Shown in pieces: positions 33,455-50,906 of a DNA stretch of 64,000 nucleotides; position 1 is the first letter of the stretch, and each line of letters begins with the position of its first letter. Under the pieces are notes generated by a model, which saw nothing but the letters and a program-made list of their open reading frames with translations, was not told the DNA's origin and did no database searches. This stretch comes from Copromyces sp. CBS 386.78 (Eukaryota > Ascomycota > Sordariomycetes > Sordariales > Sordariaceae), in NCBI GenBank assembly GCA_030685235.1, contig MU839164.1, positions 62,001-126,000 on the forward strand. The letters run 5' to 3'. The position numbers and the translations under genes were made by a program.

Positions 33455-36098
33455 CTTACGAATGTATGGTTTGAACTTGGATCCGTGTGGGTATGCTGCG
33501 GTTGGAGTGTCGCGACGATCCAGACAGTGGCGCTACGAGGGGTGGTAGGATGGGCGAGCGCGACGCGAATTTGGGGGTTTCGGGTGCTAAAAGGAACTAT
33601 CTTGTGTTGGCTTGGCCGGGCGGATGAAGAGCTGCGCGATGATGTTGGTCGAGTGATATAGCTGATGCGAATATGTTTCTGCTTGAGATTTCGGAGAGAA
33701 AGGCAACCTCGTGTGGGCAGTCCTGGTACAAGTGCTGTCAAGGTGCGCGAACGGAGGAGATTCGGACAGTCTGCCGCAGTGTGCTAGAATCACCGCGCCG
33801 ACGCGAAAACAGTGGGGAAGGCAAGGAGGCTGAGGACCTGGTAGGCCTGTGGCGAGCTCGGTGCACGTGACCTCGCGTGGGATAATTTGGAGGCAACTTG
33901 TGGCTGAGGCAATTCTGGTTGGTCAATCCCAAAAGTCTGGACTCGGCAGATCATTTGACGACTTGGTGACCTTGGCGCAATGATGTGCGGCCGAAGAACT
34001 TGACATACACGACAGAATACTGAAACAAAAGGATGATGAATGTGGTAGAAAAATACTCAACCCAATTCTTTCTTCCCACGGTTTATATGGTTCGAATTCC
34101 GTTTGCTCAGCGACGGAAGGCATGTGCGATTGACTTGCACAATTAGATATCGCCTTTTTGGTGACGTCAGACGATCCACGGTATTACAGTAGCAAAACTT
34201 TCGAGTGCAATCTCCGTTCAGCGGCTCCTTCCAAACAGAAGCTTCCACTTCAAACTTCGGAAGAAATAGGCAACCAAGAGCTCTGCTTGTTATTCGGGCA
34301 AGTATGGTCTCGGATGGAAAACACTGTTTTCAGGCATCGTTGTTCAAACTCAACATGTTGTCCTCGCAAGCAGAACCAGACTTTCGTCTCAAGCGCACCA
34401 TAACAGAGCTCTCACTACATGAGATGATGGACAGCTCAAACTCAAAGAAGCCGCCAATGCTGATTGTTCTTCTCTCCGCCGAGCAGGCGGTAGAACGCAC
34501 TACATGATAAGAGGCGCAACCAGCTGCAAGTGATGGAACACAAACCGCATAGAACCCTTTCAGTTTGCTTGATGGCACGACTTTTGGTCGCCCTATGTGC
34601 AATGCTAATATGAAGGGTCGGTTTCATAACTCACAAGGCAATCGTATCGGAGATGGACGAGATGGTTGAAAGCATCGCATGGAACTCAAACTCTTGCGTA
34701 GATAGAGTGATAGGAACGGGCTCCCTCAGACGCGGCTCGGGTGGCTCGTGCCCGACTGGGCGAGGAGACGGGAGAAGGACTGAGCCGCGACCGATCGCGG
34801 CGATAGATCGGGATATTCCCCAAGACTTCCCAGGGTATTGCCTATCAATATTCCGATATATGCACAGCTGTGCCTCCTTTCCAATGTGATGATACGAGAC
34901 AGCGTCAAGTACTGCAATATAGGTATGTGACAGAGCTGCCCACTGAGCTCAGCTGTGTTCATGGACCTTGAGTTTGGTCGAAACAACCGCAATTTGAAGG
35001 TGCATCTTTTGCGCAGATGCAAATTCTCCACTGCAGGTGCAACCGGGCCGTTCCTGGATCTGATAAGGTACCATGGCTTTACAAAGAACGAAGCTGATGC
35101 TGTGAGCACCTTGCATCAACAAGAGACGGAAGAATGAAATACAGCGACATGTGCGGAGTGATTAACAACATGATCTTTGTAAGGAAATCGTCTCTTGAGC
35201 ATCTGGTAGCCACGCTCGAAAATGAGCTAGTGAAAATAATGCCAAGCCCGGGCAAGGATGGTGTACAAGAAAAGGTACAGCTGCCTTCCCTGTTTACAGC
35301 TCGGCGTAAGGGCCCTGGCAGCTTTTAGTGTACAGTTCCCTCTATACTGTGCGGAAAGAGCAGAACAGAAACGGAGAGGATCATGTTCCCGTCCCCAATT
35401 AAAGTTTACATCTGGGGCCCCGGCCCGCTCATGAATTGGACGCGATATCTTGAATTTGTCACGTTTTCCCTTCTTCATCCCCAAAGCCAGCTGGGACCCA
35501 TTCGCTTGGGACAACTCTCATTGCATTACAGCACATTCCTACTGACCCAGCCAGGCCTGAATCCATTTGCGCAACAACCTATGGTAGTTCGGTGAATGAT
35601 CTCTGAGCAGGGACGGCAGTTCCCATCCTCGACCATCATCACCAAGACAACCATAACTTCACATCCTTACTTCACCCACAGCTTGTTACGGTGCGCGCAT
35701 ATCAGAGTTTGATCACGTCTCAACCCGAGGGGTCGCTAGCTTCCGCACATTCATCTGATAATTCACGTTGAGGCACTGTTCCCCTCGCGCCGAGACAGCG
35801 TAACAAAATTCTCACGGGAGCACCGTCACAATTTCCGAACCCCGAGACCAGAGGTCCGGATCCACTTCCGACTTGCTGGATTTCTCAACCAACAGAGCAC
35901 TTCTCTTCACCAATACTGCGCAATCCCAATTGCGCGTCGCGGCGTAGCCCCATTGTCATCGCAGCTGAAGCTCTTTCATCCGAGCTCGGAACCCGGAATC
36001 TCGTGACTCCATACCGCAGTTACCGTTCCGGAAAGAAACTCCGCATCTCCGGGACCGGCACCGGCACCACCAGCCCGGAACCAAATCAAACAGACAAA
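33455..36098. other. Long region without a supported gene
   Basis: 2.6 kb upstream of hpo and of the gene at 36099. Scattered frames of 60-100 codons exist on both strands (for example 34955-35137), but none shows splice-consistent extension or a known family. The last ~450 bp look like a promoter and leader. A degenerate gene around 34200-35330 is possible but not demonstrable by eye. Confidence 0.4.
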
Positions 36099-38131
36099 AT
36101 GGCCGAGTCAGAAACACCAGCTCTCTCGGTTGAGTCAACCCCAAATGGCCCAAAGCATATCAAGGACAAAAAGTGCCCTTGGTGCGGCACGCCATTTACT
36201 TCATCCTCCCTTGGCCGCCATCTCGACCTCTACATCAGACCTAATAATCCCAAACAGCCTGACGGCATTCACGATGTCACAGCTATCAGACGCCTTCGCG
36301 GCACGATAACTAGGAGGAGAACAAAGGGTACCTCCAGGCGACGACACGGCTCAGCATCTGCTGCCGGCAGTGAAACACCGGGAGCACCTTCCAAGGACGG
36401 CATCAGTCCTGCCCCCTCCGACATCGTCCAGTCTCCGGCTCCGACTGCCACCCAGAGAAATCGGGGAAGTGTGAGCACGGCGTTTGGGAGGAGTCACCCC
36501 TTCAACACTCCTTGGGAGGTGACCGGAGTTATTGACTTTTCCCAAAGAAGCAACGGCGTTGCTTCACATCCGGAAGAGAGGCAGGCTCTCCCAGATGGCC
36601 CGACGACGCAGGCCCCTGGACCACCACCGCCGCCACCGCATACGTCTTCTTTTGGCCAACAGCCTTTGCATCACCAACCTGATCCGAGGCAACTGATTCA
36701 AGATGCCCAGGACACGGCGAGAGCGGCCGAGCTTGCCTTGCGTGAGATGGTTTGCTCCTGGAGGGCTGCCAAGTAAGTTATCCCGTTACAACCCATAGTC
36801 CGGCATGGTGCTAACATGCATCTGACAGACTACATATCGATGTTCACTCGATGCCTTTTGAATTTGACCCTCTAACTCTTGATTTCCCTGCCCTCGTCCT
36901 CCAATGCCTCGAACCACCACCCACCATATTCTCCTGCACCTTCTACCCGACCCCCACTTCATGGTCTCTTCAGCCGCCCGGATGGGACCAGTTCAAAGCC
37001 CTCGAGAGCCACTTCCAGGAAGAGTTCAAGAAATGGCGCATCAACTGCAAAGCCGCCACCACCGCCGTCAACGAGGACCTTAGCTACCCGCCGCCCGTCA
37101 ACTTTGTCAAGGTGGACATCAAGGAAGCCATCCGGCGCTCCGAAACCATTAACAAGTCCCTTGAAAAAGCCGTCGCGGAGCACCTGAAGAAGAGCTTTGG
37201 CGTCTGGGAAGCCTCAAGCCAGTTCGACCGCGAAAAGATGTGGCAGCTCGAGCTGGCGCGCAGCGTGGCCCGCAAGCAAAAGGAGATCAACACCCTCAAA
37301 GAAGAACAGCACCGCATCAAGCAGGAGAACAACAACCTCAAGCAGCAGATCGAACACCTCAACATGCTCCAGCAGCCGCGCGAGTACAAGCTGCAGACTC
37401 CCGCTACGATTCCAATCGAGAAGAAGCTGACTGATTACATGTCTCAGCTGATGGTCGTGCATGGAGTGTCTGGCGTGGGACTGGAGCCCAAACATCGCCA
37501 TGGGGATCTTAACACGATATGTAAGGAGGCTATTGATCGCTGGAAGAAGGTGGTCCAGTCTGGACGGCAAGGTCCACCGGCACCGGCTCAGGAACAGCAA
37601 CAGCAACAAAGACCTATGATGAACGGACCGCCGCCAACGCTGCCATCACCACCACCGCCGCCGCAGCCGGTTGTGCAACAAAATGGTGGCATGCACCACC
37701 AGCCACAACACCAGCCCCAGCAGCAGCCTGTATACCAACCTGTAACTGAACCTCAATTTCCTCAAGCCACGCAGTCTGTGCCTGAAGGTGGGCCCTCATC
37801 CCATAATCCTATTGCAAGCTACTACTCAGCGGTAGCAGCCGATTACGCCGCGAGGAGCGCTTCGAACTCGTCAAACGAAGCTCTGCAGCAACCTCAGAAC
37901 ACTACGCATGTTATAAGAGACGACGAAGATGATGATAACGATGGCGAAGAGGGCGAGGAAGGGGAGGAGGGCGAGGAAGGAGATGATGGTGAAGAGGAGG
38001 AGGAATACGACGAAGACGCTGAAATGGCCGGCACAGAGGAACCACAACGGCCGAACAAGCAAACGCAGCCGCAAACTGAAGGGTCATCAGGAGGTACTGG
38101 TGGTGGGGAGGAGGCAATGAGCACAGACTAG
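36099..38131 (+). CDS. Fungal protein of unknown function with CPWC zinc-binding motif
   Basis: Two exons, 36099-36772 and 36829-38131, encode 658 residues; the intron has a GTAAGT donor, GCTAACA branch and CAG acceptor. The upstream frame starts with a GTG, so the ATG at 36099 (MAESETPALSVE) is used. Near the N-terminus KKCPWCGTPFTSSSLGRHLDLYIRP is arranged like a single zinc finger (Cys-x2-Cys then His), followed by a basic segment rich in Arg (RRLRGTITRRRTK). The middle has a globular region (about 225-330) and a coiled coil (about 330-410, KEINTLKEEQHRIKQENNNL). The tail is Gln/Pro-rich and then strongly acidic. I know no function; the layout suggests a nuclear scaffold or transcription-related factor. 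Confidence 0.85.
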
Positions 38132-39694
38132 AAGTCCTTTGATGGACCTAGGACTCCCGAACGTAAGCCTTCAGGTCCTCCTTCCCGGCCCGGACCCGAA
38201 ACGGTTTCCTCAAGTTCCACCGACGAAGAGTGTAGCCTGGCACTATCGCCTTCCGCCGCTCGTGCCAACCGAATTCGGTTACGTAGAGTGAAGGAAAAAG
38301 CAGGGAATGAGAAGTAATGCTTAGGAGTATTACCGCAGGAAGAGTTTTGAATAGCTGCATAGTGCAAATTAGCTACTCACGCGCATAGATAGATGCGTAC
38401 CTACAAGTAGGCAGGCTGTGCTCACTTTGCGCTGTCGTACTTGGTTGACATGCATAAACTACTACCGATGGGAGATGGGAGAGTGCAGTGGCAACGGAAT
38501 ATATTTATAACTGAGACCAGAAGTGAGCCCGGCGGGCGGGAGTGGGGAGGAGGAGGAAATTATGCTTGATGACGCCTCCATTCGTAGTTCAAGTCGGGAT
38601 TAAATGTGTATACTTACGTATACTATATCGAATTGCCTGTTTCCAAGTAGATGCCGGGGACACTATTAGCCGCCCTTGGGTTATAATGTTGCTGGACGGT
38701 AGTTAACAGCGTAATAATATTCACATCACCAGTGCCGCAACACTTCGTCTCCCTCTCTCTCTCGTCTGTCCTCTTTTTATAATTATTCTCACTTCTCATT
38801 ATTCCTCTATCTACCTTAGTCCTCTTCACTCCTCTCTTCGCTCCTCTCCTCACTCCTCATGGAATCAATTCACAGACGTAAAGTGAAGCACTGTTGATCG
38901 ATGGTCTGAACGGCCGGCCATTCTTGTTACACAGTGTCAGGTGGAATTCCCCCACCAACCTCCTCTGAGTAATGCTTATATTCCTTCTAAAGTCCGGAGA
39001 TAAATGGAATAGATACAATTAACTGGTCTGTGGAGAGATTCTAGGTAAAGGGCAAAAGGTACCAAGGGCTATATAAAAAGGCTTGCTCGCTGTCTTAGCT
39101 CGCTTCGGTATAGTAAAATCAACAAGACAAAGTAAGGACGTGTTGCGAAATGGTATCATCTTCAACGGTTTCCAACCTACGCTGGGCTAGAAAACACCTT
39201 AGGGGGCGTGAAGTGATATCACCAAAGCCATATATATCCTGACAGCAGCAAAGAAGAGCAGCGCCAAAAGGAGCCAAGTAGCAATGGGGAGTTATGTGAT
39301 GATTAAGGTGAACAAAACCTCCTTATCCAAATCGCGGGCGAGAGCTGCGCGCATAACCAAACAAAGAGAGGCCCCCATGCTTCCATCAAGGGTAAAAGAA
39401 AAATCAATCCATCCATCATCCTTAATAGCGGAAGTGAACCTTGGTGTTCATGTTCATTCATTTCCCGCGTAGACCAAAAAGCCAAAACCGTAAACGCCAT
39501 CTACCCGCTTTCTCCCCACGTCAAAATCTTTCCCCATATCTAAGATCAGAGATCTCGCTCTTCTACTTTTCTCTCTTTCTAAAAGAAAATACTGAAAGTC
39601 AGCTACCCGAAGCTACCACACTGCTTGGAGGCACAACCTCGAGGAGCGCAACAAAGTCATTCATGTCGTGCGTAGGAGACCAGCATTTGAGCAT
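38132..39694. other. Convergent intergenic region
   Basis: 1.56 kb between convergent stop codons, moderately AT-rich with CTCTCT and CACTCCTC pyrimidine tracts around 38750-38860. I see no gene. Confidence 0.45.
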
Positions 39695-40975
39695 CTAGCT
39701 CTGTTGTGTCGTCTGCTCGGTCGAGCTTGAGGGGGTATTTGTCCCGTCGGCGGTTGTTGGCTTCTCCTTCTCCTTGTCTTTGCCTCCTGTTGATGAGGAC
39801 TCGTTGTTCTTCTTCTTGCTGGACTTCTCGTCTTGGAACAAGCCGTGCTCTTCAATGTACTAGATGCAAACTATCATTAGGGTCAAGTTCCGAAATGTTA
39901 ACTAGTCGATGATAACATACCTCAACAACAGGATCGGGGATGAGATATCGCACGCTCAGATCCTTCTTCAAGAAAAGACGGACTTTGGTGGAGCTGTGGT
40001 AAGAAAAGTTTTGCGTGTCAGTCAAATTACCACTAGCTTCACCCGATGTGGTGTGGTGGTACAAGGGGTCCCCTAAGGGTCCCTTCCTACCAGGGATCGA
40101 CGAACCTGATGTCATTTTGTATCACCTGGCTGATGACCCAAATGTTATCTTCGTACTGCCTCAGCGTAGCAAGCGCTTCGTCGATATCGGTTCCCGAGCG
40201 CTCAATGATGAAGGCGCCGTACTGGCCGAGAATGACTCCCAAATCGACCGGCGACCAAAGACCGGGCTCTCCTATACAAAGGGTCAGCTTGTGCAACGAT
40301 ACACGGCGATATCCACCATTCCTAAGTAGGTGGCGTGTGGGAGCAGAGAAGGCTTCCATACCCATTGACATGACCAAATCCGCGCCAGCGAGAAGCGCAA
40401 TCTTGGCCTTCCTCCGCACACCATCGGTGCCCTCGATACCACCCAGCACGGTGTTGATCTCGTGGTCAAAGTGTCGAAGCACCCGGGCTGTGGGCACGTA
40501 AGCGGGCTCGCCGTTTTCGTCGCAGGTGACCGTCTCGTACGGGTCGACCATTAGCCAGGATGAGTGCTCGACGGCACGGGAGCACATCTCCACGCGGTGA
40601 TGGCCGGGCGCTAAGCCAGCCTTCTTGTAGGCATCGCTGACGGGGGAGAGGTAGCCGCCGCAGACTTCGAAGCTGGTGTTGAATCGGACAAAGTCGGAGG
40701 CCATTTCGAACATGCGGAGATGGAGGAATGTGATGGCTGTATATCAGAAAGTGTTAATGAAGTCCGTTTCTAACAGTGTACATGCTATTCGAGAACTTAC
40801 GGGAGAAAGACCCGCAAGCCACGAGGACCAAGGGCGTCCTCCCAGGCTGTGTTTGCCGGAGCTTTAGCTTGGCCTGGGGAAAGGTATAGGGCACCATGGT
40901 GCTGCCAGTCGAGGCTTGCTCAGGAGGAGGATAGGTAACGGGAGTCGCCATGCCCGTCGAAGATTGGGAAGACAT
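39695..40975 (-). CDS. nma1: Nicotinamide mononucleotide adenylyltransferase
   Basis: Five exons, 40801-40975, 40362-40736, 40106-40271, 39921-39993 and 39695-39859, encode 317 residues. The enzyme makes NAD from NMN and ATP, the common last step of both NAD routes. The nucleotidyltransferase signature GSFSP...H is split by the first intron (P59, H64), and the second signature SSTKVR is at S239-R244, also rebuilt by splicing. ALLAGADLVMS and GLWSPVDLGVILGQYGAFII are typical of the eukaryotic family. The N-terminus is Ser/Pro/Thr-rich and the C-terminus is Lys/Glu/Ser-rich, both longer than the catalytic core. Intron 2 (40272-40361) is 90 nt with no in-frame stop. Location is probably nuclear/cytosolic, by homology. 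Confidence 0.93.
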
Positions 40976-43900
40976 AGTGATGTGTGATATTCGTAGGTTT
41001 CGTTCGTTCCACTAGGTAGATGTTGCGATACTAGGTACCGGCAGGGTCGGGTGTCGCAAAGCAATGCGTCCCGGGAGACGGATGACGCAGCTGGGGTGGA
41101 ATGGGACGCTTAAGGCGGCTTGCCGTAGATGCGATGCGAGATGATCCAGCGACACAATGCGGGGTGGTCCACACGTTGTATAAGCGGCAGCGACGGAGCT
41201 TGTTTTGACGAGATGACCGGTGGGGTTAACCCGTCAGGGCGAGCGTGCTAATGACGATGCAAGACAGTTGCCGAGAGCCGGATAGGTCGGTAAGATGTTC
41301 GGGAATAAGATGGCGTCTTGGGTTCCAATGGCGAATCGCGGTCTTCAAGCGAAGTCGGATTCGAGGGTATATTTGAAGTAGAGAGGTGGTCGGCGACTCG
41401 GATGTGTGAGGTATTGTGGCCGAATTGACTTTGAATAGGCGGACGGGCGCAGGAGTTGGTTGGTGGGCGGATAGTCCGAACTTAATCGATTTGAAGACGG
41501 ACGGGACGGGGCGGAAGTGTGGGCTTGACTGCGAAAGGACGGGATGGTGAGAGTCTGGAATGTCGTGGACAACCAACGTTTCGGGTGCGTGCGTCTTAGC
41601 TGCTGTCGGAGAGCGCACAGATGCAGGGCTGAATGATGAACGGACCCCCCCTTTTTTTTTTTTCAGTTGGTTGTAGAATTGCGTTTAAAGGATTCCGAGA
41701 GATGGAAGAAGAAGACGACAACGGGAGGCGGCACAGGCAGTCATCAGCGCGCGGGGTTTGGGAAGGATCGCCAATTGGTTCAAATTATATACCAAAGATC
41801 AAAGAGGGCTGGAAGGCTGTTGGATGATATGGAAATGGATGGATGCTCTCAATTCCTCAACTGCCCCGAGAGACTTCCCGCTGCGGCGGCGGGGGCAAAG
41901 GCTTTGCAGTTACAATGAATCCCCGCCATTGGAGGCTGATCCACTCTTGCTTGTCAAAAACCACTACACTAAAAAGACGCAACCCACTCGGCGACTCCTC
42001 TCACCATTCTCAATTCCGTCCTCATTGCAACCGACCCTTGTACTCCTCGATGGTTTCTTTTTGCACCTGCAGGTCTGGATTTACCATTGGTCATTTTGTA
42101 CCTTTTGCCTGGGGAAGTGGAGGCACACGAGACAACCCCCCGTGACTCCAGCTCCCGCCGTCAGTCAGTCCTCCCATGTTCCCGTCCTTTGTTCAGTCTG
42201 ACAGTGGGGGTACAACAGACGCCGGAGAGGCAGCGGTGGTTGATTACGGAACTTGTCAGAGTAGGCATGTAGACTAAACACCAAGACAACCCAGTGACCG
42301 ATGACGGAAGCCCAAGAAACGCCGGGATGTGAAGGGAATGAACTTCGGCAATGTTCCAACTTCCACTTTTTCCAGGCCGGACACATGCGCTCTTAGTTCG
42401 AGTAACATCACGGAAGTCACCGAGCGGGGCAGAATCCAAACGTTCACAATACCAGAGAAAGAATATCCAGTTGACCATATGAGCTCTACAAACAGCTTCG
42501 TTCGCTGATATTGATCATTTTAACCTTTTTACGTATCTAATTCACTTTCGAAGCTTGTCAGCATTCTTAACGTTATGAGTTCAACGGATCAGCAATCATC
42601 CTTCAAATGCCGAGGAATGTTCGGCTTTCTTTCGCAGTGGGGCAGTCACACTGGTGCGATTCACAACTAGTAGCCAAGCGAGCCAAGCTTTCTGTTCGGT
42701 TTATGCGGAGCAACTGTCCTCTTCATCAGACACCCTTCACCAAGGCCATCTGAGGGCAATCAGACACTTCTCAACTTGTGGCTTGATGGACTTTTCACCA
42801 AACACTGACCGCCTATGACCAACCCGTTTTGACCCCCTTTCTGGCAACAATGGATGTTTTCAGAGACAGGAGAGTAAGAGACAGGAAACATCCGTGCGGA
42901 AAGACGCACGGCCCGTCGAGCCGTCTCATTTTACCTTTGCTCTTGTGACCATTATCTCGGGGTTTCTCTATGAAGCCTGCCGTAACCAGTCACTTGGCCT
43001 CGATCAAATGGATCGTCACCGCTCTTCAATCGATCGCCTGAAACGATATGATCACAGCCTCACAAGAAAATTGGGATGTTGCTGGAGTTTCGAGACGAGA
43101 GCAATCAATGGCATACGACCTGACGTCAATCAGCAAAGCGATTGGCAGCTGGCGGCGATTGACATCGGTCATCGATGTTGTGTGTTGGGGAGATGACGGG
43201 AGTGGTCTGTGCGTTTTATCTATTACCGGTGAGACGGTGAGGGTGGTCTGGCGGATCGGTGTGCCTACACCGAGATTTCGGACTTGGCGCACTCCGAAAC
43301 TCCTCTCTTTCACCTTGCAACGCCTGTTGTCACTCGCAAACGACTGACTAACACTTACATCGCCGACGACGTGCTGTGTTGTTTCAGCACATAAATCACA
43401 CGCTTTCCCGGAATTCTAGGTTTACTTCGTTTCCATGCGTTGGAACTTTATGCTAACAGAGGTCGTGCACTAAGGTATTTTATCACCAGAGATGCAAGTG
43501 CATTCATGGACTTGGAAAGCGCAGGTCCCGAATTCGACAGTCTCGTTGCGGCTTTCGGGCTTCGTCCCTTGCGGATCAACTTGCACTATCAACAGGCAAA
43601 TTACCTATTTTTGTAGCGTAACAGGTCTCATTCCTGTTAGAACCGCTCTGGCCAAGCTGCAAAGGCAGAAAAAACCACCAGCACTGCGTCCAACATATAT
43701 GTGTGGTTTATAGACTCGTAGGTCCGCTGCATGCACATTGCAGTTATGAGTCACAAGAATTTACTTGAACGTTTCATTCATTGCTTTGACGGGGATGGTT
43801 CCCCTGAGGTTCTTACCTAGATTCCCACTAGGTACGGCTGATGCTTGCCTTTAGTGGTTGCGTAGCCACATAGCTGTCGGAGGAACTCGCCATGAAACTC

Positions 43901-44676
43901 CATGTCATCGTTGATGGTCCTCACTGACGATAGCACGATTTCGACTTGATGATCTTGGCGAACCTTTCTTGCATGTTCTTGTCGAGTCTTGGTGAGGGAC
44001 AGTAGGGAGGGTTCGTCGGCAAGGTTGATGCGTGAGAAACCTGCCGCACTTCGCAAACTACCGGTACAATTTTTACCTGCCCGACCTCTTGCAGCGGGCA
44101 TATCGGTCGGACATGATGGTTGTTTCCTTTGGTCGAAGGCACACGTTTCCAAAAAGTCGAAAGTCTATAAACTGGAGTCCCCTGTCCCTTATTTCGACTC
44201 CGACTTAATCCCCTCTTCTTCACTTCTCATCGAATACCATCAGCTGCATAACTCGATCAGACTCAACAACTCTCGAAATTGCTACCTTATATCTGGGAAA
44301 CCTGGCATTTCGTTCATCTCCCAATCCTTCGACGATACCTACCTTCGGCTTCGGTATCCATTCTTGCACACAAAGGAACCAACTCAACCGACACCCTACT
44401 ACAACAACCAACCAGAAGAGTGTTCTTCTAACATCCTGTCTACTTCATTCAAGGGCTTACCAACGTAGGACACACATGTGCTGATCTTATCAACCAAACT
44501 TTGCTGACTGGCAGCGAAAAACAAGTCCAGCAACTGTGGGCACTAAACCAAGCTCACTCATATACGCGCTACGACGCATCACACGAACGACGAACGACTG
44601 CAGTATCGCTCATCTTAAACCGCACTATCAACATATCAGACCCCAGAAGTGGTATCCCTTTATTCTCCTCGCCATC
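40976..44676. other. Long region without a supported gene
   Basis: 3.7 kb upstream of nma1 and of the hypothetical gene at 44677. A T-run sits at about 41650-41663. Frames up to 159 codons (43989-44468) exist but lack family features; the sequence just before 44677 is a C/A-rich leader. I find no RNA gene by eye. Confidence 0.4.
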
Positions 44677-45378
44677 ATGGTCGACGATATACAACTCAGG
44701 CACGAGCGGCGTCGCGACAGGCTCGAAAGGCAAGAACGCATCCGCGCCGCGCGGGCGGAAAATTGGTCGGAAGAAGCCTCAGAGAGGTATTCCATCTCAA
44801 CCCCAGAGACATTGCCAGTGCTCTACAGTTGTCCGACTTCTGTCTTCCGTGTCTTTGGGAACATGGCCACGAGAGACTCCTCCTACGTCTACCTCCGCGG
44901 TGGCCTCCCGTTGGCCCTGTCAATCATCCGGAACCGTCCCGTCAAGCCCCGACCCGATCCCCAAACCACAATCCCTAACCGCCACGACCAGGACCGCAAC
45001 AAGTCGGTCGGGCTAGAGATACCCGGCGTTCTTCTTTTTTATGGTAGTGATCTGAGAAGAATCTGGATCGAGGCAGCACTCGAGGGCTGCGTCCGGGAAC
45101 GTTCCGTCAAGCCCGAAGGCGAACTCTGCAAGGCGTTCGCCAGCCTGGACGGCCGGGACAGCATCGACTTGGTCGAGATAGACGTACCCCGTCTTCGTGA
45201 TTCAATACATCATTTCTGGATTTCGGTGGCGTCAGCGCTCAAGAGCTACTTGAACGCCAAAGACAATCAATCAGATTCGAGCGCGTGGCTTTGGCAAAGC
45301 CATTACAAGTTAATAGACGCATGTGCTATGTACAAGGGACCCAGCTTTTCTGCCGAGGAATCGATCCATAATTCATAA
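44677..45378 (+). CDS. Hypothetical protein, 233 residues
   Basis: The frame extends upstream to a GTG at 44536, but the first ATG is at 44677 (MVDDIQLRHERRRDRLERQE). The first 35 residues are a highly charged Arg/Glu helix, probably coiled. The rest reads like a compact globular protein: SCPTSVFRVFGNMA, GVLLFYGSDLRRIWIEAALEGCVRE, VEIDVPRLRDSIHHFWISVASALKSYL, then an aromatic-containing helix up to a normal stop. I recognise no family. It is single-exon and preceded by a long C/A-rich leader. The amphipathic composition makes chance unlikely, but no homolog was identified. Confidence 0.6.
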   Translation: MVDDIQLRHERRRDRLERQERIRAARAENWSEEASERYSISTPETLPVLYSCPTSVFRVFGNMATRDSSYVYLRGGLPLALSIIRNRPVKPRPDPQTTIPNRHDQDRNKSVGLEIPGVLLFYGSDLRRIWIEAALEGCVRERSVKPEGELCKAFASLDGRDSIDLVEIDVPRLRDSIHHFWISVASALKSYLNAKDNQSDSSAWLWQSHYKLIDACAMYKGPSFSAEESIHNS

Positions 45379-46402
45379 CGGAAGAAACCTGGAAGGCTTG
45401 GTGGCCAGTGTGTTTAGGAAGGAATCTTTAGTGCTCCATGCAGCAGTGGAAGGTAAGCCTTTAAAGGCATTGCTCATTTACATATAGGTACGCTAGTGAT
45501 GGATAAGTTGGTCAGGAAGTCAGATTTGGGGAGCTTTTGAGGCTTTTGGATGTTTTCTTATGTCTCAATTTTTAACAGAATAGAAACTTCGGTGGACTTA
45601 GCTCACGGTGTTCGAGCGGTGGTTTTATGGCTATCATTTGACCTGGTTGTTGTTATACAAGCTTCTTGCAAATGCGATTTCGTTCAAGTTTCACAGGTGC
45701 TGGTTTCGTTGTGACTCAATCATAGTCCGAAATACCTTTTCTTCTTCAAAATCGAATCAAAACAATGCTTTCTTGATATTCTACATCAGCCCGTGATACA
45801 GACTACCTACATTAACTTGGATATGGTATATGCATGCAGGGAAGATGCTCGTCTTAGGCATGTAGCATGAGCTGCGAAGCTCACTTGGACACTTGCGTAG
45901 AAGATAACGGTAAGTGACTTCCTTCCTTGTTTCACACCGTTCCCAGCTATTACAGATCAAAGAATGCACATAAATTGTTAGGTATTCGCCATACCTTTGT
46001 GGGGAACAACTTGAAATCAAACGACGTGGATGACGGGAATGAGTCCTTAACGTGACAGCTCTCACCCCCTTTCCAAGTAAACATGTGGCAGTGCTGATAG
46101 CCACAGAGCGTGTGAGCCACATTTTGAAGAGTCAAACAGTAGCATACCCGCCCACTGTGACATTTGACTCACCCCGCCAGCCCGCTGTAGGCCCCCGTTA
46201 ACGGCACCGAGTCGAAAAAATTACCCCGCTGTGGGTTCAAGTTTGTTTGTCAATTGAATCGCGACCAACGCCAGTGTCGCCTCTAGAAAAAAAATTAGAC
46301 GCCCTCCCCTTGCAACTCGCCCTTTGAGAAAAGTCGCAACTTGTATTTGCGCATCGTTTGTAGCTTGTCCTTTCATCCCGGACAGCAATATACACGATAA
46401 CC
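45379..46402. other. Intergenic region upstream of lysyl-tRNA synthetase
   Basis: About 1 kb of ordinary composition. An A-rich patch at 46284-46296 and pyrimidine-rich sequence precede the synthetase ATG. No gene seen. Confidence 0.5.

Positions 46403-50906
<4,504 letters not shown>

Noticed and set aside
34083..34098. GGTTCGAATTCC resembling a tRNA T-loop
   Set aside because: No matching T-stem, anticodon arm or acceptor stem around it.
34955..35137. 60-codon frame with a somewhat protein-like sequence (NNRNLKVHLLRRC...)
   Set aside because: Isolated, no plausible neighbouring exons and no known family. Kept only as a note in the gene-free region.
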